From Mycolicibacterium holsaticum DSM 44478 = JCM 12374 (lineage in GTDB: Bacteria > Actinomycetota > Actinomycetes > Mycobacteriales > Mycobacteriaceae): a DNA stretch of 64,000 bases. Both the position numbers and the translations under genes were made by a program. The notes beneath the pieces are model-generated. The model was not told where the DNA came from. It was given only the letters and a program-made list of their open reading frames with translations, and made no database searches. Of the stretch, positions 1-8,324 are shown piece by piece. Within the stretch, counting starts at the first letter, position 1, and each line of letters begins with the position of its first letter. The stretch is taken from the NCBI RefSeq assembly GCF_019645835.1, contig NZ_CP080998.1, positions 1,984,001-2,048,000 on the forward strand, in the 5' to 3' direction.

Positions 1-2
1 GG

Positions 3-833
3 CACCTGCCGTACTACGCCAACTGGCACCGGCTGAAGTCCTATTGGGGTACCGCGGACAACAACTACCCGGTCATCCTGCGCGACCCGGAATGGGCCGA
101 GAAGAACCTGTCCATCTCCCCGGCCAACGACGTGCTGCTGCAGATGTGCCGCGACTACATCAACCGGACCTTCGGCGAGGGAACGGAACTGGCGAAGAAG
201 GTCACACCGGACTTCGCGCCGTACGGTAAGCGGATCGTGCGCGATCCCGGTGGCTACTACGCGGCGTTGACCCGCGAACACGTCGACGTGGAGGCCGCCG
301 AACCGGCCGAGGTGAACCCGAAAGGCATTGTCACCCAGGATGGTCGGCAGATCGACCTGGACGTGATCATCTACGCCACCGGCTATCACCTCGACTTCCT
401 GTCGACCCTCGACATCCGTGGCCGCGATGGACGCACGCTGCAACAGGAGTGGGGCGACAGCCCGCGGGCGTACCGCGGTGGCACCGTGCCCGGGTTCCCG
501 AACCTGTTCATCAACTCCGCGCCGAACTACAGTCCCGGGCACGGGGCGGGCGCGAACTTCTCGATGGAGGTGATGGCGCACTTCATCGTCGAGTGCCTGC
601 AGCTGATGGCGTTGCGCGGCGCCACCACCATGGAGGTGACCCGACAGGCCTACGAGGAGTACGTGGCCGCGATCGACGAGGCGATGTCGCAGACGGTGTG
701 GTGTCATACCCCTAACGCGCACACCTACTACCGATCGGGTTCTGGCCGTGTGGTGGTGTCGACACCGTACCGGTTGGTCGACGTGTGGCAGCAGCACCGC
801 GCGCCGGTCGAAGACCACTTCACGCTGCGATGA
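3..833 (+). CDS. Flavin-containing (Baeyer-Villiger-type) monooxygenase, C-terminal part
   Basis: The gene is cut by the window start; about 276 C-terminal residues are readable in frame from base 3 to the TGA at 831-833. The visible part has the FMO/BVMO motif YATGYH inside an LDVIIYATGYH strand, then the usual W-x-D-x-P-x-Y-G-like segment and a FPNLF stretch, which are typical of the C-terminal half of NADPH-dependent flavoprotein monooxygenases that oxidise ketones to esters or lactones. The N-terminal GxGxxG sites lie outside the window. It overlaps the next gene by four bases (ATGA), so the two are probably cotranslated. The substrate cannot be told; a cyclic or steroid ketone is plausible from the neighbouring genes. 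Confidence 0.85.
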   Translation, partial: HLPYYANWHRLKSYWGTADNNYPVILRDPEWAEKNLSISPANDVLLQMCRDYINRTFGEGTELAKKVTPDFAPYGKRIVRDPGGYYAALTREHVDVEAAEPAEVNPKGIVTQDGRQIDLDVIIYATGYHLDFLSTLDIRGRDGRTLQQEWGDSPRAYRGGTVPGFPNLFINSAPNYSPGHGAGANFSMEVMAHFIVECLQLMALRGATTMEVTRQAYEEYVAAIDEAMSQTVWCHTPNAHTYYRSGSGRVVVSTPYRLVDVWQQHRAPVEDHFTLR

Positions 834-1717
834 GCGGACTGCTTGCCGGTCGAACGGCGCTGGTCACAGGCAGTAGCCGGGGGATCGGGCGCGCTGTGGC
901 GCAACGCCTTTCGGCTGAAGGTGCGACGGTTGTGGTGACCGCGCGCTCGTATCGGCCGTCGGCGTCGGTACGGGGCGCGAGGGCTGCGGAACTGCCGGGC
1001 ACCATCGGTGAGACCGTCGAGCTGATCGAGTCGGCCGGCGGTACGGCGATCGGCATCGCCGCCGACCTAGAAGATCCACAGCAGCGCGCCGGCCTGGTGG
1101 ACCAGGTGCTCGAGCGGACCGGACGCATCGACATCCTGGTCAACAACGCGGGTTTCGCCGATTACGCGCTGGTCGAAGACATGGACATGGAGACGTTCGA
1201 CCGGACGGTCGAGCACTACCTGCGGGCGCCGTTCGTGCTGACCCGAGCGGCGATCCCGCACATGCGACAGCAGGGTGCGGGCTGGATCGTCAACATCGGC
1301 TCGGTCACCGGCGTCGCGCCCGTGCGGCCCTACCGCGAGTACAACAAGACCTCCGGGGACGTCGTGTACGCGTCGATGAAGGCTGCGCTGCACCGGTTCA
1401 CCCAGGGGGTGGCGGCCGAACTGCTCGACGCCAACATCGCGGTCAACTGCGTCGGACCCTCGACGGCGATCCGCACACCCGGCGCCGCATCGCTGATCCC
1501 CGAGACATTTCCGACCGAACCGGTGGAGTACCTGGCCGAGACCGTGCTCGCGATGTGCCACCTGCCCGCCGCCGAGCGCACCGGGTTGGTGGCGTTCAGC
1601 CTGCACTACCCGTGGTCGCAGGGCTTGGCGGTGCGCAGCCTCGACGGGGCAACGGTGCTGCCGCCCCGGGAACCGCCGGCCGCCGCGAACCCCAACATCC
1701 TGCCCGCGGGCATGTAA
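830..1717 (+). CDS. SDR family NAD(P)-dependent oxidoreductase
   Basis: A 295-residue short-chain dehydrogenase. The ATG at 830 overlaps the upstream stop in ATGA and places the cofactor motif TGSSRGIG at residues 13-20; an earlier in-frame ATG would only add sequence that overlaps the monooxygenase gene. NNAG is at 105-108, the catalytic Ser is in NIGSVTG (about 158) and the YxxxK pair is Y180/K184. The Ser-Tyr spacing of about 22 residues is longer than the usual 13 or so, so there is a small insertion (around residues 164-177) beside the active site. It probably oxidises or reduces an alcohol/ketone intermediate made or used by the upstream monooxygenase. Substrate unknown. Confidence 0.9.
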   Translation: MSGLLAGRTALVTGSSRGIGRAVAQRLSAEGATVVVTARSYRPSASVRGARAAELPGTIGETVELIESAGGTAIGIAADLEDPQQRAGLVDQVLERTGRIDILVNNAGFADYALVEDMDMETFDRTVEHYLRAPFVLTRAAIPHMRQQGAGWIVNIGSVTGVAPVRPYREYNKTSGDVVYASMKAALHRFTQGVAAELLDANIAVNCVGPSTAIRTPGAASLIPETFPTEPVEYLAETVLAMCHLPAAERTGLVAFSLHYPWSQGLAVRSLDGATVLPPREPPAAANPNILPAGM

Positions 1718-1722
1718 TTGGC

Positions 1723-1771
1723 GATTTCGGCGCGCGCACGCCCCGTGAGGGGGCGTCAGCGCGCCGAAATC
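1723..1771. terminator. Bidirectional stem-loop terminator between convergent genes
   Basis: GATTTCGGCGCGC (1723-1735) is the exact reverse complement of GCGCGCCGAAATC (1759-1771), giving a 13-bp stem, and an inner CGCCCC/GGGGCG stem sits inside the loop. It lies between two convergent genes and its right arm covers the stop codon of the minus-strand gene. There is no T-tract, as is usual for mycobacterial terminators. Confidence 0.7.
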
Positions 1772-2384
1772 ACTCGGAGGGGCAGAAGCTGTGGCAGATG
1801 CGGTCGCGCACGATGGCCTCGGGGCACTCCGGATCGAACCAGCGGTCCACGTAGGCCCAGTGAATCGGGTGCATGAGGTACGGGCCCATCAGGCCGTCGA
1901 CGTCGGTGAAGTGCTGCTCGAACACATGGGTCCACGGCGAGGCACCGACCGCCGACTCGACGGGGCTCAGCTGCCAGTCGACGATCGAGCGCACGTAGCG
2001 CGGCATCAGGGCGAGATCGGCCTCGAAACGCGCGACGACGGCAGCGTCGGTGCCGGGCGCCACCCGCAGCAAAAGCGTGCGATACACCGTCGCCGGTGCG
2101 GCACGGCCGGTGCTGGCTGGACTGCCCGAATACGTCGCGCCGTCGACGTGGCCGACCGCGTGGTTTTCGAGAATATCGGTGAATCGCGCTGCGGCAGTGT
2201 CCCATTGGCTGCGCTCGGTGTAACGCAGATGCACGAGGATGTCGCCGCCGTTGCGGGAGCCGGGCAACGTCGGTGCGACGACGGCGTGTGCGGCGCGGGT
2301 TTGCGACGCCGCCGTGCGAAGCATGCTCACCAGCCGCTCCCGGTCGCCCTCGGCGGTGGTGATCAGCCTCGTGACGTTAAACAT
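1770..2384 (-). CDS. Conserved hypothetical protein, possible Dabb/EthD-like alpha-beta barrel
   Basis: A 204-residue soluble protein without signal peptide or membrane segment. The N-terminal half (MFNVTRLITT...) and the C-terminal half (WTHVFEQHFTDVDGLMGPY...HPIHWAYVDRWF) look like two ferredoxin-like repeats of the kind found in dimeric alpha-beta barrel (Dabb or EthD-like) proteins; the HPIHW segment is typical of these. Such proteins accompany degradation enzymes but their reactions are often unknown. It starts 8 bases inside the end of the upstream minus-strand gene, so the pair is probably cotranslated. The Dabb assignment is from pattern only. Confidence 0.75.
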   Translation of the reverse strand: MFNVTRLITTAEGDRERLVSMLRTAASQTRAAHAVVAPTLPGSRNGGDILVHLRYTERSQWDTAAARFTDILENHAVGHVDGATYSGSPASTGRAAPATVYRTLLLRVAPGTDAAVVARFEADLALMPRYVRSIVDWQLSPVESAVGASPWTHVFEQHFTDVDGLMGPYLMHPIHWAYVDRWFDPECPEAIVRDRICHSFCPSE

Positions 2385-2724
2385 CGCCCAGCCCGTCGAC
2401 GTCGTCGGCTGCGGCCGCGACGTTGCGGGTCCGCTCCACGATCAGCTCGGCGATGTCGTCCCACCACTGCCCGAGCGACGGGTCCGGCCGGCCCTGCCAC
2501 GTCATCTCCCACCAGGCCCCCGGGTTGGGCAACGTCCAGGTGATCGTGACCGTGTTGGGTTGGTCATCGAACCAGATCGGCGGGCTGACAAGCACATCGC
2601 GCAGCGTCATGCCGCGACCGCGGGCGCCGGGGGCGTACTCGTCGAGGTAGCGGTCCACGAACGCGCGGGCACACCCGGGCCGGGTGACCACGCGGTCGAT
2701 GACGTAAACCGCGCCTTCAGCCAC
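2377..2724 (-). CDS. Small conserved hypothetical protein
   Basis: A 115-residue protein, first of a two-gene minus-strand operon. The start taken is GTG at 2724. An almost perfect Shine-Dalgarno (AGGAGG) abuts this GTG directly, an unusually short spacing, but no alternative start lies at a better distance. The sequence (VYVIDRVVTRPGCARAFVDRY...) with VTITWTLPNPGAWWEMTW looks like a small dimeric alpha-beta barrel protein, consistent with the downstream partner. No catalytic residues can be assigned. Confidence 0.7.
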   Translation of the reverse strand: MAEGAVYVIDRVVTRPGCARAFVDRYLDEYAPGARGRGMTLRDVLVSPPIWFDDQPNTVTITWTLPNPGAWWEMTWQGRPDPSLGQWWDDIAELIVERTRNVAAAADDVDGLGDV

Positions 2725-2765
2725 CTCCTCAGGCTAGGGTCACCGGGGCCGGTCGGCGGTCGTGT

Positions 2766-2780
2766 TCCCGCCCATCGGGA
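2766..2780. promoter_or_regulatory. Putative operator, perfect TCCCG-N5-CGGGA dyad (site A)
   Basis: TCCCG-CCCAT-CGGGA lies in the divergent promoter region between the genes starting at 2724 (minus) and 2824 (plus), just upstream of a possible -35 TTGACC at 2789-2794. The same dyad recurs near 9.6, 16.6 and 26.4 kb, each time in a divergent promoter region. The binding protein is not known. Confidence 0.5.
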
Positions 2781-2823
2781 CAGCACGGTTGACCCCGAAG
2801 CCGCTGGCCGGGAACGTGAAACG

Positions 2824-4065
2824 ATGAACCCCGCTGAGACGCCGGACCCGTTCGCGCCCGTCGACCTGGGTCCGGCGCGGTTACGCAACCGCGTGGTCAA
2901 GGCCGCCACCTCCGAGGGCCGGTCCCCGGACGGTTTGGTCACCGATGATCTGGTCGAGTTCCACCGGGCGTATGCCGCCGGCGGTGTCGGGATGACCACC
3001 GTCGCCTACTGCTGCGTGTCACCGCAAGGCGCCAGCGCCCCCGGCCAGATCGTGATGAGCGAGGCCGCGCTGCCGGGATTGCGCCGGTTGACCGAGGCGG
3101 TGCATGAGGAAGGTGCGGCCATCGCCGCGCAGTTGGGCCATGCCGGTGTGGTCGCATCCAAAAAGCTCACGGGTGTGACCCCGGTTTCGCCGAGCCGGTT
3201 CGTCAACCCGGCGTCCATGGCGTACTGCCGGGAGATCACCCGCGCCGAGATCGTCGAGGTCATCGACCAGTTCGGGCGCGCCGCGCAGGTCGCCGTCGAC
3301 GCCGGATTCGACGCCGTCGAACTGCATTTCGGCCATCTGTACCTGCCGAGTTCATTCCTGAGCCCGCTGATCAACCGGCGCAAGGACGACTACGGCGGCA
3401 GTATCGACAACCGCTCGCGGTTGGTGCGTGAGATCGCCAGACACGTCCGCAACGTCGTCGGCACTCAGATCGCGGTCATCGCGAAACTCAACATGGACGA
3501 CGGCTTGCCCGGCGGTATCTGGGTGGACGAGGCGTTGCGCACTGCACAACTGCTCGATGCTGACCAGAGCCTCGACGCTATCGAATTGACCCAGGGCTCA
3601 TCGGTGTTCAAACCGATGTATCTGTTCCGCGGCGACATCCCGGTCAGGGAGTTCACCCAAGTGGTGCCGCGGCCGATGCGCGCCGGCGTCCGCCTCACCG
3701 CGAAGTGGACCATGGGCGCCTATCCCTACGAGGATCTGTACATGCTCGAGGCCGCCCGGCAGTTCGTGCCGGTCATGCGAAACACCAAGCTGATCCTGCT
3801 CGGCGGAATCACCAACCGCGCCCATCTGGAAACGGGCATTCGGGAGGGCTTCCACCTGATGGCGATGGGGCGTGCGCTGCTGCGCGAGCCCGATCTCGTC
3901 AACAGGATGATCGACGACCCGGATACGAAAAGCCGTTGCACGCACAACAACAAATGCATGGTCACCGTGTTCGGGCGCACGCACTGCGTGCTGGATCCGG
4001 TGCAGCGCTACGGCGCGGCCAGCAGCGCCGAGAGTTCGCCGCAGGCCTCGGTGCGCGCGCGCTGA
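2824..4065 (+). CDS. Old yellow enzyme-family NADH:flavin oxidoreductase
   Basis: A 413-residue FMN TIM-barrel protein. The ATG at 2824 begins with the usual OYE opening (DLGPARLRNRVVKAATSEG). AQLGHAG is near residue 105, the ELHFGHLYLPSSFLSP...NRRKDDYGGS block is typical of the bacterial 2,4-dienoyl-CoA reductase/OYE group, and LLGGITN...MGRALLREPDLV forms the phosphate-binding part. The C-terminal CTHNNKC segment replaces the long iron-sulfur/FAD extension of dienoyl-CoA reductases, so this is a single-domain ene-reductase. It probably reduces an activated C=C bond in the local catabolic pathway. Its last 58 bases overlap the convergent esterase gene. Confidence 0.9.
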   Translation: MNPAETPDPFAPVDLGPARLRNRVVKAATSEGRSPDGLVTDDLVEFHRAYAAGGVGMTTVAYCCVSPQGASAPGQIVMSEAALPGLRRLTEAVHEEGAAIAAQLGHAGVVASKKLTGVTPVSPSRFVNPASMAYCREITRAEIVEVIDQFGRAAQVAVDAGFDAVELHFGHLYLPSSFLSPLINRRKDDYGGSIDNRSRLVREIARHVRNVVGTQIAVIAKLNMDDGLPGGIWVDEALRTAQLLDADQSLDAIELTQGSSVFKPMYLFRGDIPVREFTQVVPRPMRAGVRLTAKWTMGAYPYEDLYMLEAARQFVPVMRNTKLILLGGITNRAHLETGIREGFHLMAMGRALLREPDLVNRMIDDPDTKSRCTHNNKCMVTVFGRTHCVLDPVQRYGAASSAESSPQASVRAR

Positions 4066-4937
4066 GCAAGGTCGAGCGTCGGCATCGTGATGAACCCGTG
4101 AATGCCGCCCTCGTAGCGGCACTGCACGGTGTGCACACCTGCGGCGGTCAAGGCGTCGGCGTACGCGACCCCTTCGTCGCGTAACGGGTCGTGGCCGGCG
4201 ATGACGACGATCGCCGGCGGCATCCCGTGCAAGTCGGCGGCCAGTGGTGAGGCGTAGGGGTGATCGCGGTCGGCGGGGGAGGGCACGTACTGGTCCCAGT
4301 ACCACTGCAACGCCGGACGGGGATTGTAGAAACCCTGCCCGAACAGCTGATACGAGCCGGTGTCGAAGTGTGCCGCGATCATCGGGTACACCAGCAGCTG
4401 GGCGGCCAGGCTCGGCCCGCCACGATCGCGCGCCATGAGCGCTGTCACCGCCGCGAGGTTGCCCCCGGCGCTGTCACCACCGACGACGATGCGCTCAACG
4501 TCACCGCCGAACCTGTCGGCGTTGCGTGCCGTCCACTGCGTCACCGCGTAGACGTCCTCGGCGGCCGACGGCCAGCGATGCTCTGGCGCCAACCGATAGT
4601 CGACGGAGATCACCACGGCGCCAAGCAGGTTGGCGAATGCGCGGCACAACCCGTCATGGGTGTCCAGGTCGCAGAACACGAACCCGCCGCCGTGGGCGTA
4701 CACGAGAACCGGTACGGCACCGGTCGACGACGCCGGCCGGTAGATGCGCACCGGCACCGAACCGTCGGCCACGGGCACCGTCTCGTCGGTCACCGCATCC
4801 ACCTCTTCGGGTTGGCGCGACGGGACGAACCGCGACTTGATGACCGCGCGGGCCTGCGCACCGGTCATGGTGTGCACGGCGGGAAAGCCGGAATCGAGCG
4901 CCTCGAGGTAGCCGGCGATCTGCGGGTCCAGGTTCAT
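4008..4937 (-). CDS. Alpha/beta hydrolase, HSL-type carboxylesterase
   Basis: A 309-residue esterase of the hormone-sensitive-lipase family. It shows the oxyanion-hole motif HGGG (82-85), YRLAPEH (about 114-120), the nucleophile in GDSAGG (Ser156), an acid in GHDPLRDEG (Asp250) and the catalytic His280 in GIHGF, so the triad is intact. It has no signal peptide and should be cytoplasmic. A Baeyer-Villiger monooxygenase pathway makes esters or lactones, so an esterase here fits. The start overlaps the stop of iclR by four bases (ATGA), which ties both genes into one transcript. The 3' end runs 58 bases into the convergent OYE gene. Confidence 0.92.
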   Translation of the reverse strand: MNLDPQIAGYLEALDSGFPAVHTMTGAQARAVIKSRFVPSRQPEEVDAVTDETVPVADGSVPVRIYRPASSTGAVPVLVYAHGGGFVFCDLDTHDGLCRAFANLLGAVVISVDYRLAPEHRWPSAAEDVYAVTQWTARNADRFGGDVERIVVGGDSAGGNLAAVTALMARDRGGPSLAAQLLVYPMIAAHFDTGSYQLFGQGFYNPRPALQWYWDQYVPSPADRDHPYASPLAADLHGMPPAIVVIAGHDPLRDEGVAYADALTAAGVHTVQCRYEGGIHGFITMPTLDLAQRARTEACGELSALLAAP

Positions 4938-5773
4938 GCGTACTTCAGCGCGGCCGGATCAGCGGTGGGTCGCGGCATCGGGCCGCCGCGCAACGGACGC
5001 GCCTGCTGCAACGTCGGCGCCACACGCTGTGGTCCGTCCTCGACGTTGCGCCAGACCCCCATCGTCGTCATGCGTACCGGGGCGGCCAGCCGCTGGTCGA
5101 ACGACATCCGGCTCATCGGTCCGCATACCGACACCGCGGCGACGGCCTCGCCGGGGCCGCCGATCGGCGCCGCGACGCAACCGAATCCCGGCAACGACTC
5201 CTCCCGGTCGAACGCCACGCCGCGGGCGCGGATCTTCGCCAGGTCCGCGGCAAGCTGGGCGTGAGAACCGATGGAGTACTTGGTCTTCCGCTTGGTGAGA
5301 TCGACCTCGGCCAGTTCCTCGGCGTAGGCCAGCATCACCTTGCCCACCGCGGTGCAGTGCGCGGGTTGACGGCCGCCGACCCGGGTGGGGATGGCGGCGG
5401 TCATCCGGTCACCGATCTTCTCGAGGTACACGACGTCGGCGCCGTCCAGCACGGCGAGGTGCACCACCAGCCCGGTGGCACGGTGCAGATCGTGCAGCAG
5501 CGGGATCGCGGCCCGGTGCACCCGGTCCTGATGTACAGCCAACGAGCCGAGTTCGACGAGCCGCATGCCCAGTTCATAGTCGCGCCCGCTGCGGCGCAGC
5601 CACCGCAACTGGACCAACCGCTCGAGCATGCGGTGCGCCGAGGAGCGCGGCAGACCCGTGCGGCGCACGATCTGGGCCAGCGTCAACCGGCCGGGACCGT
5701 CGAACGCATCCAGCACCAGCGACACGCGGTCGATAACCGCACTAGGGGTGGTGGATTCGACGCTCACCGTCAT
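4934..5773 (-). CDS. IclR family transcriptional regulator
   Basis: A 279-residue regulator with an N-terminal winged helix-turn-helix (about residues 12-70; LTLAQIVRRTGLPRSSAHRML is the recognition part) and a C-terminal effector-binding GAF-like domain (about 85-255). A good Shine-Dalgarno (GAGGAGG) precedes the ATG at 5773. It is the only transcription factor in the catabolic island and is cotranscribed with the downstream esterase. A 13-bp inverted repeat lies 28 bases upstream and may be its own operator. Whether it also binds the TCCCG-N5-CGGGA sites is unknown. The last 25 residues (TLQQARPLRGG...) are a tail beyond the usual domain. Confidence 0.92.
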   Translation of the reverse strand: MTVSVESTTPSAVIDRVSLVLDAFDGPGRLTLAQIVRRTGLPRSSAHRMLERLVQLRWLRRSGRDYELGMRLVELGSLAVHQDRVHRAAIPLLHDLHRATGLVVHLAVLDGADVVYLEKIGDRMTAAIPTRVGGRQPAHCTAVGKVMLAYAEELAEVDLTKRKTKYSIGSHAQLAADLAKIRARGVAFDREESLPGFGCVAAPIGGPGEAVAAVSVCGPMSRMSFDQRLAAPVRMTTMGVWRNVEDGPQRVAPTLQQARPLRGGPMPRPTADPAALKYA

Positions 5774-5800
5774 GACGCCTCCTCAGGCACGTTTTCCGGA

Positions 5801-5829
5801 CTGCCATATGACTAATAGTCATATGGCAG
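5801..5829. promoter_or_regulatory. 13-bp perfect inverted repeat upstream of iclR, putative operator
   Basis: CTGCCATATGACT (5801-5813) is the exact reverse complement of AGTCATATGGCAG (5817-5829), with a 3-base AAT spacer. It is AT-rich for this genome, has no T-tract, and sits between the end of the KstD-like gene and the iclR start, so an operator for autoregulation is more likely than a terminator. Confidence 0.6.
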
Positions 5830-5938
5830 TTTGTACCATAGTCTGTGGTCGCTGTCACACATTTGGCACGGTCAAGATCCGCGCCACTCGAGACGCGGTG
5901 AACGATCCGGCGCCGTGGGCGCCGGCGCGGTGGTTCGG

Positions 5939-7405
5939 TTACCCGTTGGCGGCGGCGCGACCGGCGCGCCGGCCGTAGAAGCTGCCGTCGCCCAGCGAAA
6001 CACCGCTGGCATACCCCCAGGCCGCCAGGCCGGCCGTGGAGCGGCCCGCCGCGAAAAGACCCGGAATGGGCTGACCGCTGACGTGCAGCACCTCGGCGTC
6101 CAGCGTGGTGTGCAGACCACCGAGGGTGAACCCGCCGGTGCTGTCGCGCAGGTCGATCGCGCCGACGGGGGAGCCGATCGGCCGGATCCACTGCGGCTTT
6201 TTGTGCAGCAGCGGATCCTCACCGCGAACGGCGCCGTCGTTGTAAGCGGTCACGGTCGCCTGCAGCGCGCCGCTCGCAAGCCCCATCTGGTGCTCCAAGT
6301 CGGCGACGGTGTCGGCCACCCAGGTCGGTGGACGCAACATCAACTGCGGTGACAGTGAGGCCATCGCCTCCTCTTGGGAGTCGCCGTCGATGATGAGGTA
6401 GGCGGTGTTGTCCTGGTGGTAAAGCGTGAGTTGGCCCACCCGGCCCGGGTAGGTGTCCTCGGCGACGTAGCGCTGCCCGCGGGCGTTGACGAGGATGCCG
6501 CGTACCAACTGCTGCGGGTCGATGAAGATCGCCACCTCGGTGGCGTCCATGTGCGCCAGGTCCGCGCCGAGCGCCTGCGCCATGCGGATGGCCTGCCCGT
6601 CGTGCTGTTCGATGGACGCGGCGGGACGGCCCGCGATGCGCGGTGCGTGCCGCGCCACCATGGACTCGTTGTAGGCGAAGCTACCGGTCGCGAGCACGAC
6701 GCCGCGGCGCGCGCGGATCGTGACGTCGGTGCCGTACTGGCGCGCACAGACTCCGGCCACCCGGCCGTCGGATTCGACGACGAGGCGCTGGACCCGCACG
6801 TCATAGATCGCCCGCGCACCTGCCGCGGTGGCGGTCTCCACGAGCGGCTTCATCAGCATGTAGCCGGCGCTGGCCTCGCCCTGCTTCTTGTTCGACATCT
6901 GCGGTACGTGGCCGCGCGGCGCGGGGTCGGCGATCGTGTTGAACGGGTAGGAGTTCTCCCCGCCGCTGTACATCAGGCCCTGGTCGCCCATCGGCTCCCA
7001 GCCCGGTTCGGCGAAGAACTCCGGCTTGAACACCACCCCGCAGTCGACGAGCCAGTCGAAATGGCCGACACTGCCCGCGCAGTAGTCGGCGATGCGGTTC
7101 TCGTCGGCGCCAGGGCCCATGGCGACGTTGAGGAACGCCGCCATGTTCTCGACGGAATCGGTGAACCCGCAGGCTTTTTGGATCGCGGTGCCGCCGCCGA
7201 GGTAGATGAACCCGCCGGCCATCGACGCCGCGCCGCCCCACGAGCCGGTGCGTTCGAGCACCAGCACGTCCGCGCCCGCCCGGCAGGCCTCGACCGCTGC
7301 GGCGGCGCCTGCCACCCCGTATCCGGCGATGACGACGTCGGCCTCGTGGTCCCAGGTGGTGATCGACGCGGCCGCAACCGGGGTGACGTCGGCGTCTGGC
7401 GTCAC
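5939..7405 (-). CDS. FAD-dependent oxidoreductase, 3-ketosteroid delta-1-dehydrogenase/fumarate reductase family
   Basis: A 488-residue flavoprotein. The dinucleotide-binding fold is at the N-terminus (G28-Y-G30-VA-G33), with LERTGSWGG near 50, RRGVVLATGSFAYN in the middle and the C-terminal FAD block TGGFTLGGLHTTLDAEVL...GLFAAGRSTAG. This arrangement belongs to the family that includes KstD and soluble fumarate reductases; family members dehydrogenate or reduce next to a carbonyl. Because it is encoded with HsaA-like and HsaC-like enzymes, a delta-1 dehydrogenation of a steroid-like ring is the best guess, but ketosteroid specificity cannot be shown from sequence alone. It overlaps the upstream dioxygenase gene by four bases. 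Confidence 0.88.
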   Translation of the reverse strand: MTPDADVTPVAAASITTWDHEADVVIAGYGVAGAAAAVEACRAGADVLVLERTGSWGGAASMAGGFIYLGGGTAIQKACGFTDSVENMAAFLNVAMGPGADENRIADYCAGSVGHFDWLVDCGVVFKPEFFAEPGWEPMGDQGLMYSGGENSYPFNTIADPAPRGHVPQMSNKKQGEASAGYMLMKPLVETATAAGARAIYDVRVQRLVVESDGRVAGVCARQYGTDVTIRARRGVVLATGSFAYNESMVARHAPRIAGRPAASIEQHDGQAIRMAQALGADLAHMDATEVAIFIDPQQLVRGILVNARGQRYVAEDTYPGRVGQLTLYHQDNTAYLIIDGDSQEEAMASLSPQLMLRPPTWVADTVADLEHQMGLASGALQATVTAYNDGAVRGEDPLLHKKPQWIRPIGSPVGAIDLRDSTGGFTLGGLHTTLDAEVLHVSGQPIPGLFAAGRSTAGLAAWGYASGVSLGDGSFYGRRAGRAAANG

Positions 7406-8310
7406 GGTCGCATCGATGCGGGCAGGTCACTGACCCATTCGTGGCCCCAGTAGCTGTCGGCGGTGATCTCCTCTGCGGTGTAGTACGTTTCGTCGACGCG
7501 CATGCCGTCGGTGCCGAACTCGATGTCCCAGTCCCCGGGTGCGCGCACGTAGAAGGACACCATCTTGTCGTTGGTGTGCCTGCCCAGCGTCGAGGACAAC
7601 TGGAAGCCGTCCTTGTTGACCCGGTCCAGGGCCTGCCCGACGGTGTCCAGGCTGTCCACCTCCACCATCAAGTGAATCAGGCCGGGGTCGCGTAACGTCA
7701 TCGCCGGGCAGATCGCCAGGCTGTGGTGGCGTTCGTTGATCCCGAGGAACCGCACCCGCAGCGGGCCGAACTCCGGTGGCGTCGGCACCCGGAACGCGCC
7801 GCGGGACCTGAAACCGAGTACCTCCGTGTAGAACTCGAACAGCCCCGGCACGTCGAGTGCCGGCAGCACCACGTGGCCGAGGCCTTGGTCACCGGTGACG
7901 AACCTGGCCCCGAACGGTGTGACGACGGGGCTGTGGTCAAGCACCGCGCCGTGGAACACCTCCGTCGAGGTGCCCGCGGGATCGTCGAACGCGAGAACTT
8001 CTTCTACTCGGCGCGCGTCGGCCTCCTGAAGGGACAGTTCCTTCGCCGCGACTCCGGCGTCTGTCAGCGTGGCCTTCACCCGCTCGAGCGCGGCATGGTC
8101 GCGCACTTCCCAGCCCACGGTGACGATCTTGTCGACGTCGCCGGGCACCACGATGATGCGCGCGGCGCGCTCGTCCATGCGCAGATACAGTGCGTCCGGA
8201 TCCGGGCCGGAGCCTTCGGCGAACCCGAGCACGCCGAACGCGAAGCGCCGCCAGCGCTCCATGTCGGTGGCTTGAACCTTGACGTATCCCAGGCTTTTCA
8301 GATCACTCAC
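7402..8310 (-). CDS. Extradiol (meta-cleavage) catechol dioxygenase, HsaC/BphC-like, VOC fold
   Basis: A 302-residue type I extradiol dioxygenase of two VOC domains. The likely Fe(II) ligands are all present in the C-terminal domain: H146 (QGLGHVVL), H213 (LIHLMVEV) and E264 (WDIEFG). The active-site acid/base residues are also visible: His195/196 (ERHHSLA), His245 (GRHTND) and Tyr254. Layout and length match HsaC, which opens the catecholic A ring of 9,10-secosteroids. It should cleave a catechol made by the flavin monooxygenase encoded just upstream; the product would suit the hydrolase at 15.6-16.5 kb. Start ATG at 8310; 14 bases separate it from the upstream gene. Confidence 0.9.
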   Translation of the reverse strand: MSDLKSLGYVKVQATDMERWRRFAFGVLGFAEGSGPDPDALYLRMDERAARIIVVPGDVDKIVTVGWEVRDHAALERVKATLTDAGVAAKELSLQEADARRVEEVLAFDDPAGTSTEVFHGAVLDHSPVVTPFGARFVTGDQGLGHVVLPALDVPGLFEFYTEVLGFRSRGAFRVPTPPEFGPLRVRFLGINERHHSLAICPAMTLRDPGLIHLMVEVDSLDTVGQALDRVNKDGFQLSSTLGRHTNDKMVSFYVRAPGDWDIEFGTDGMRVDETYYTAEEITADSYWGHEWVSDLPASMRP

Positions 8311-8324
8311 GTCGGCAGGCCCTC

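Noticed and set aside
2239..2823. Upstream in-frame extension of the old yellow enzyme gene
   Set aside because: Antisense to two minus-strand genes and crosses the divergent promoter; OYE family sequence begins at 2824.
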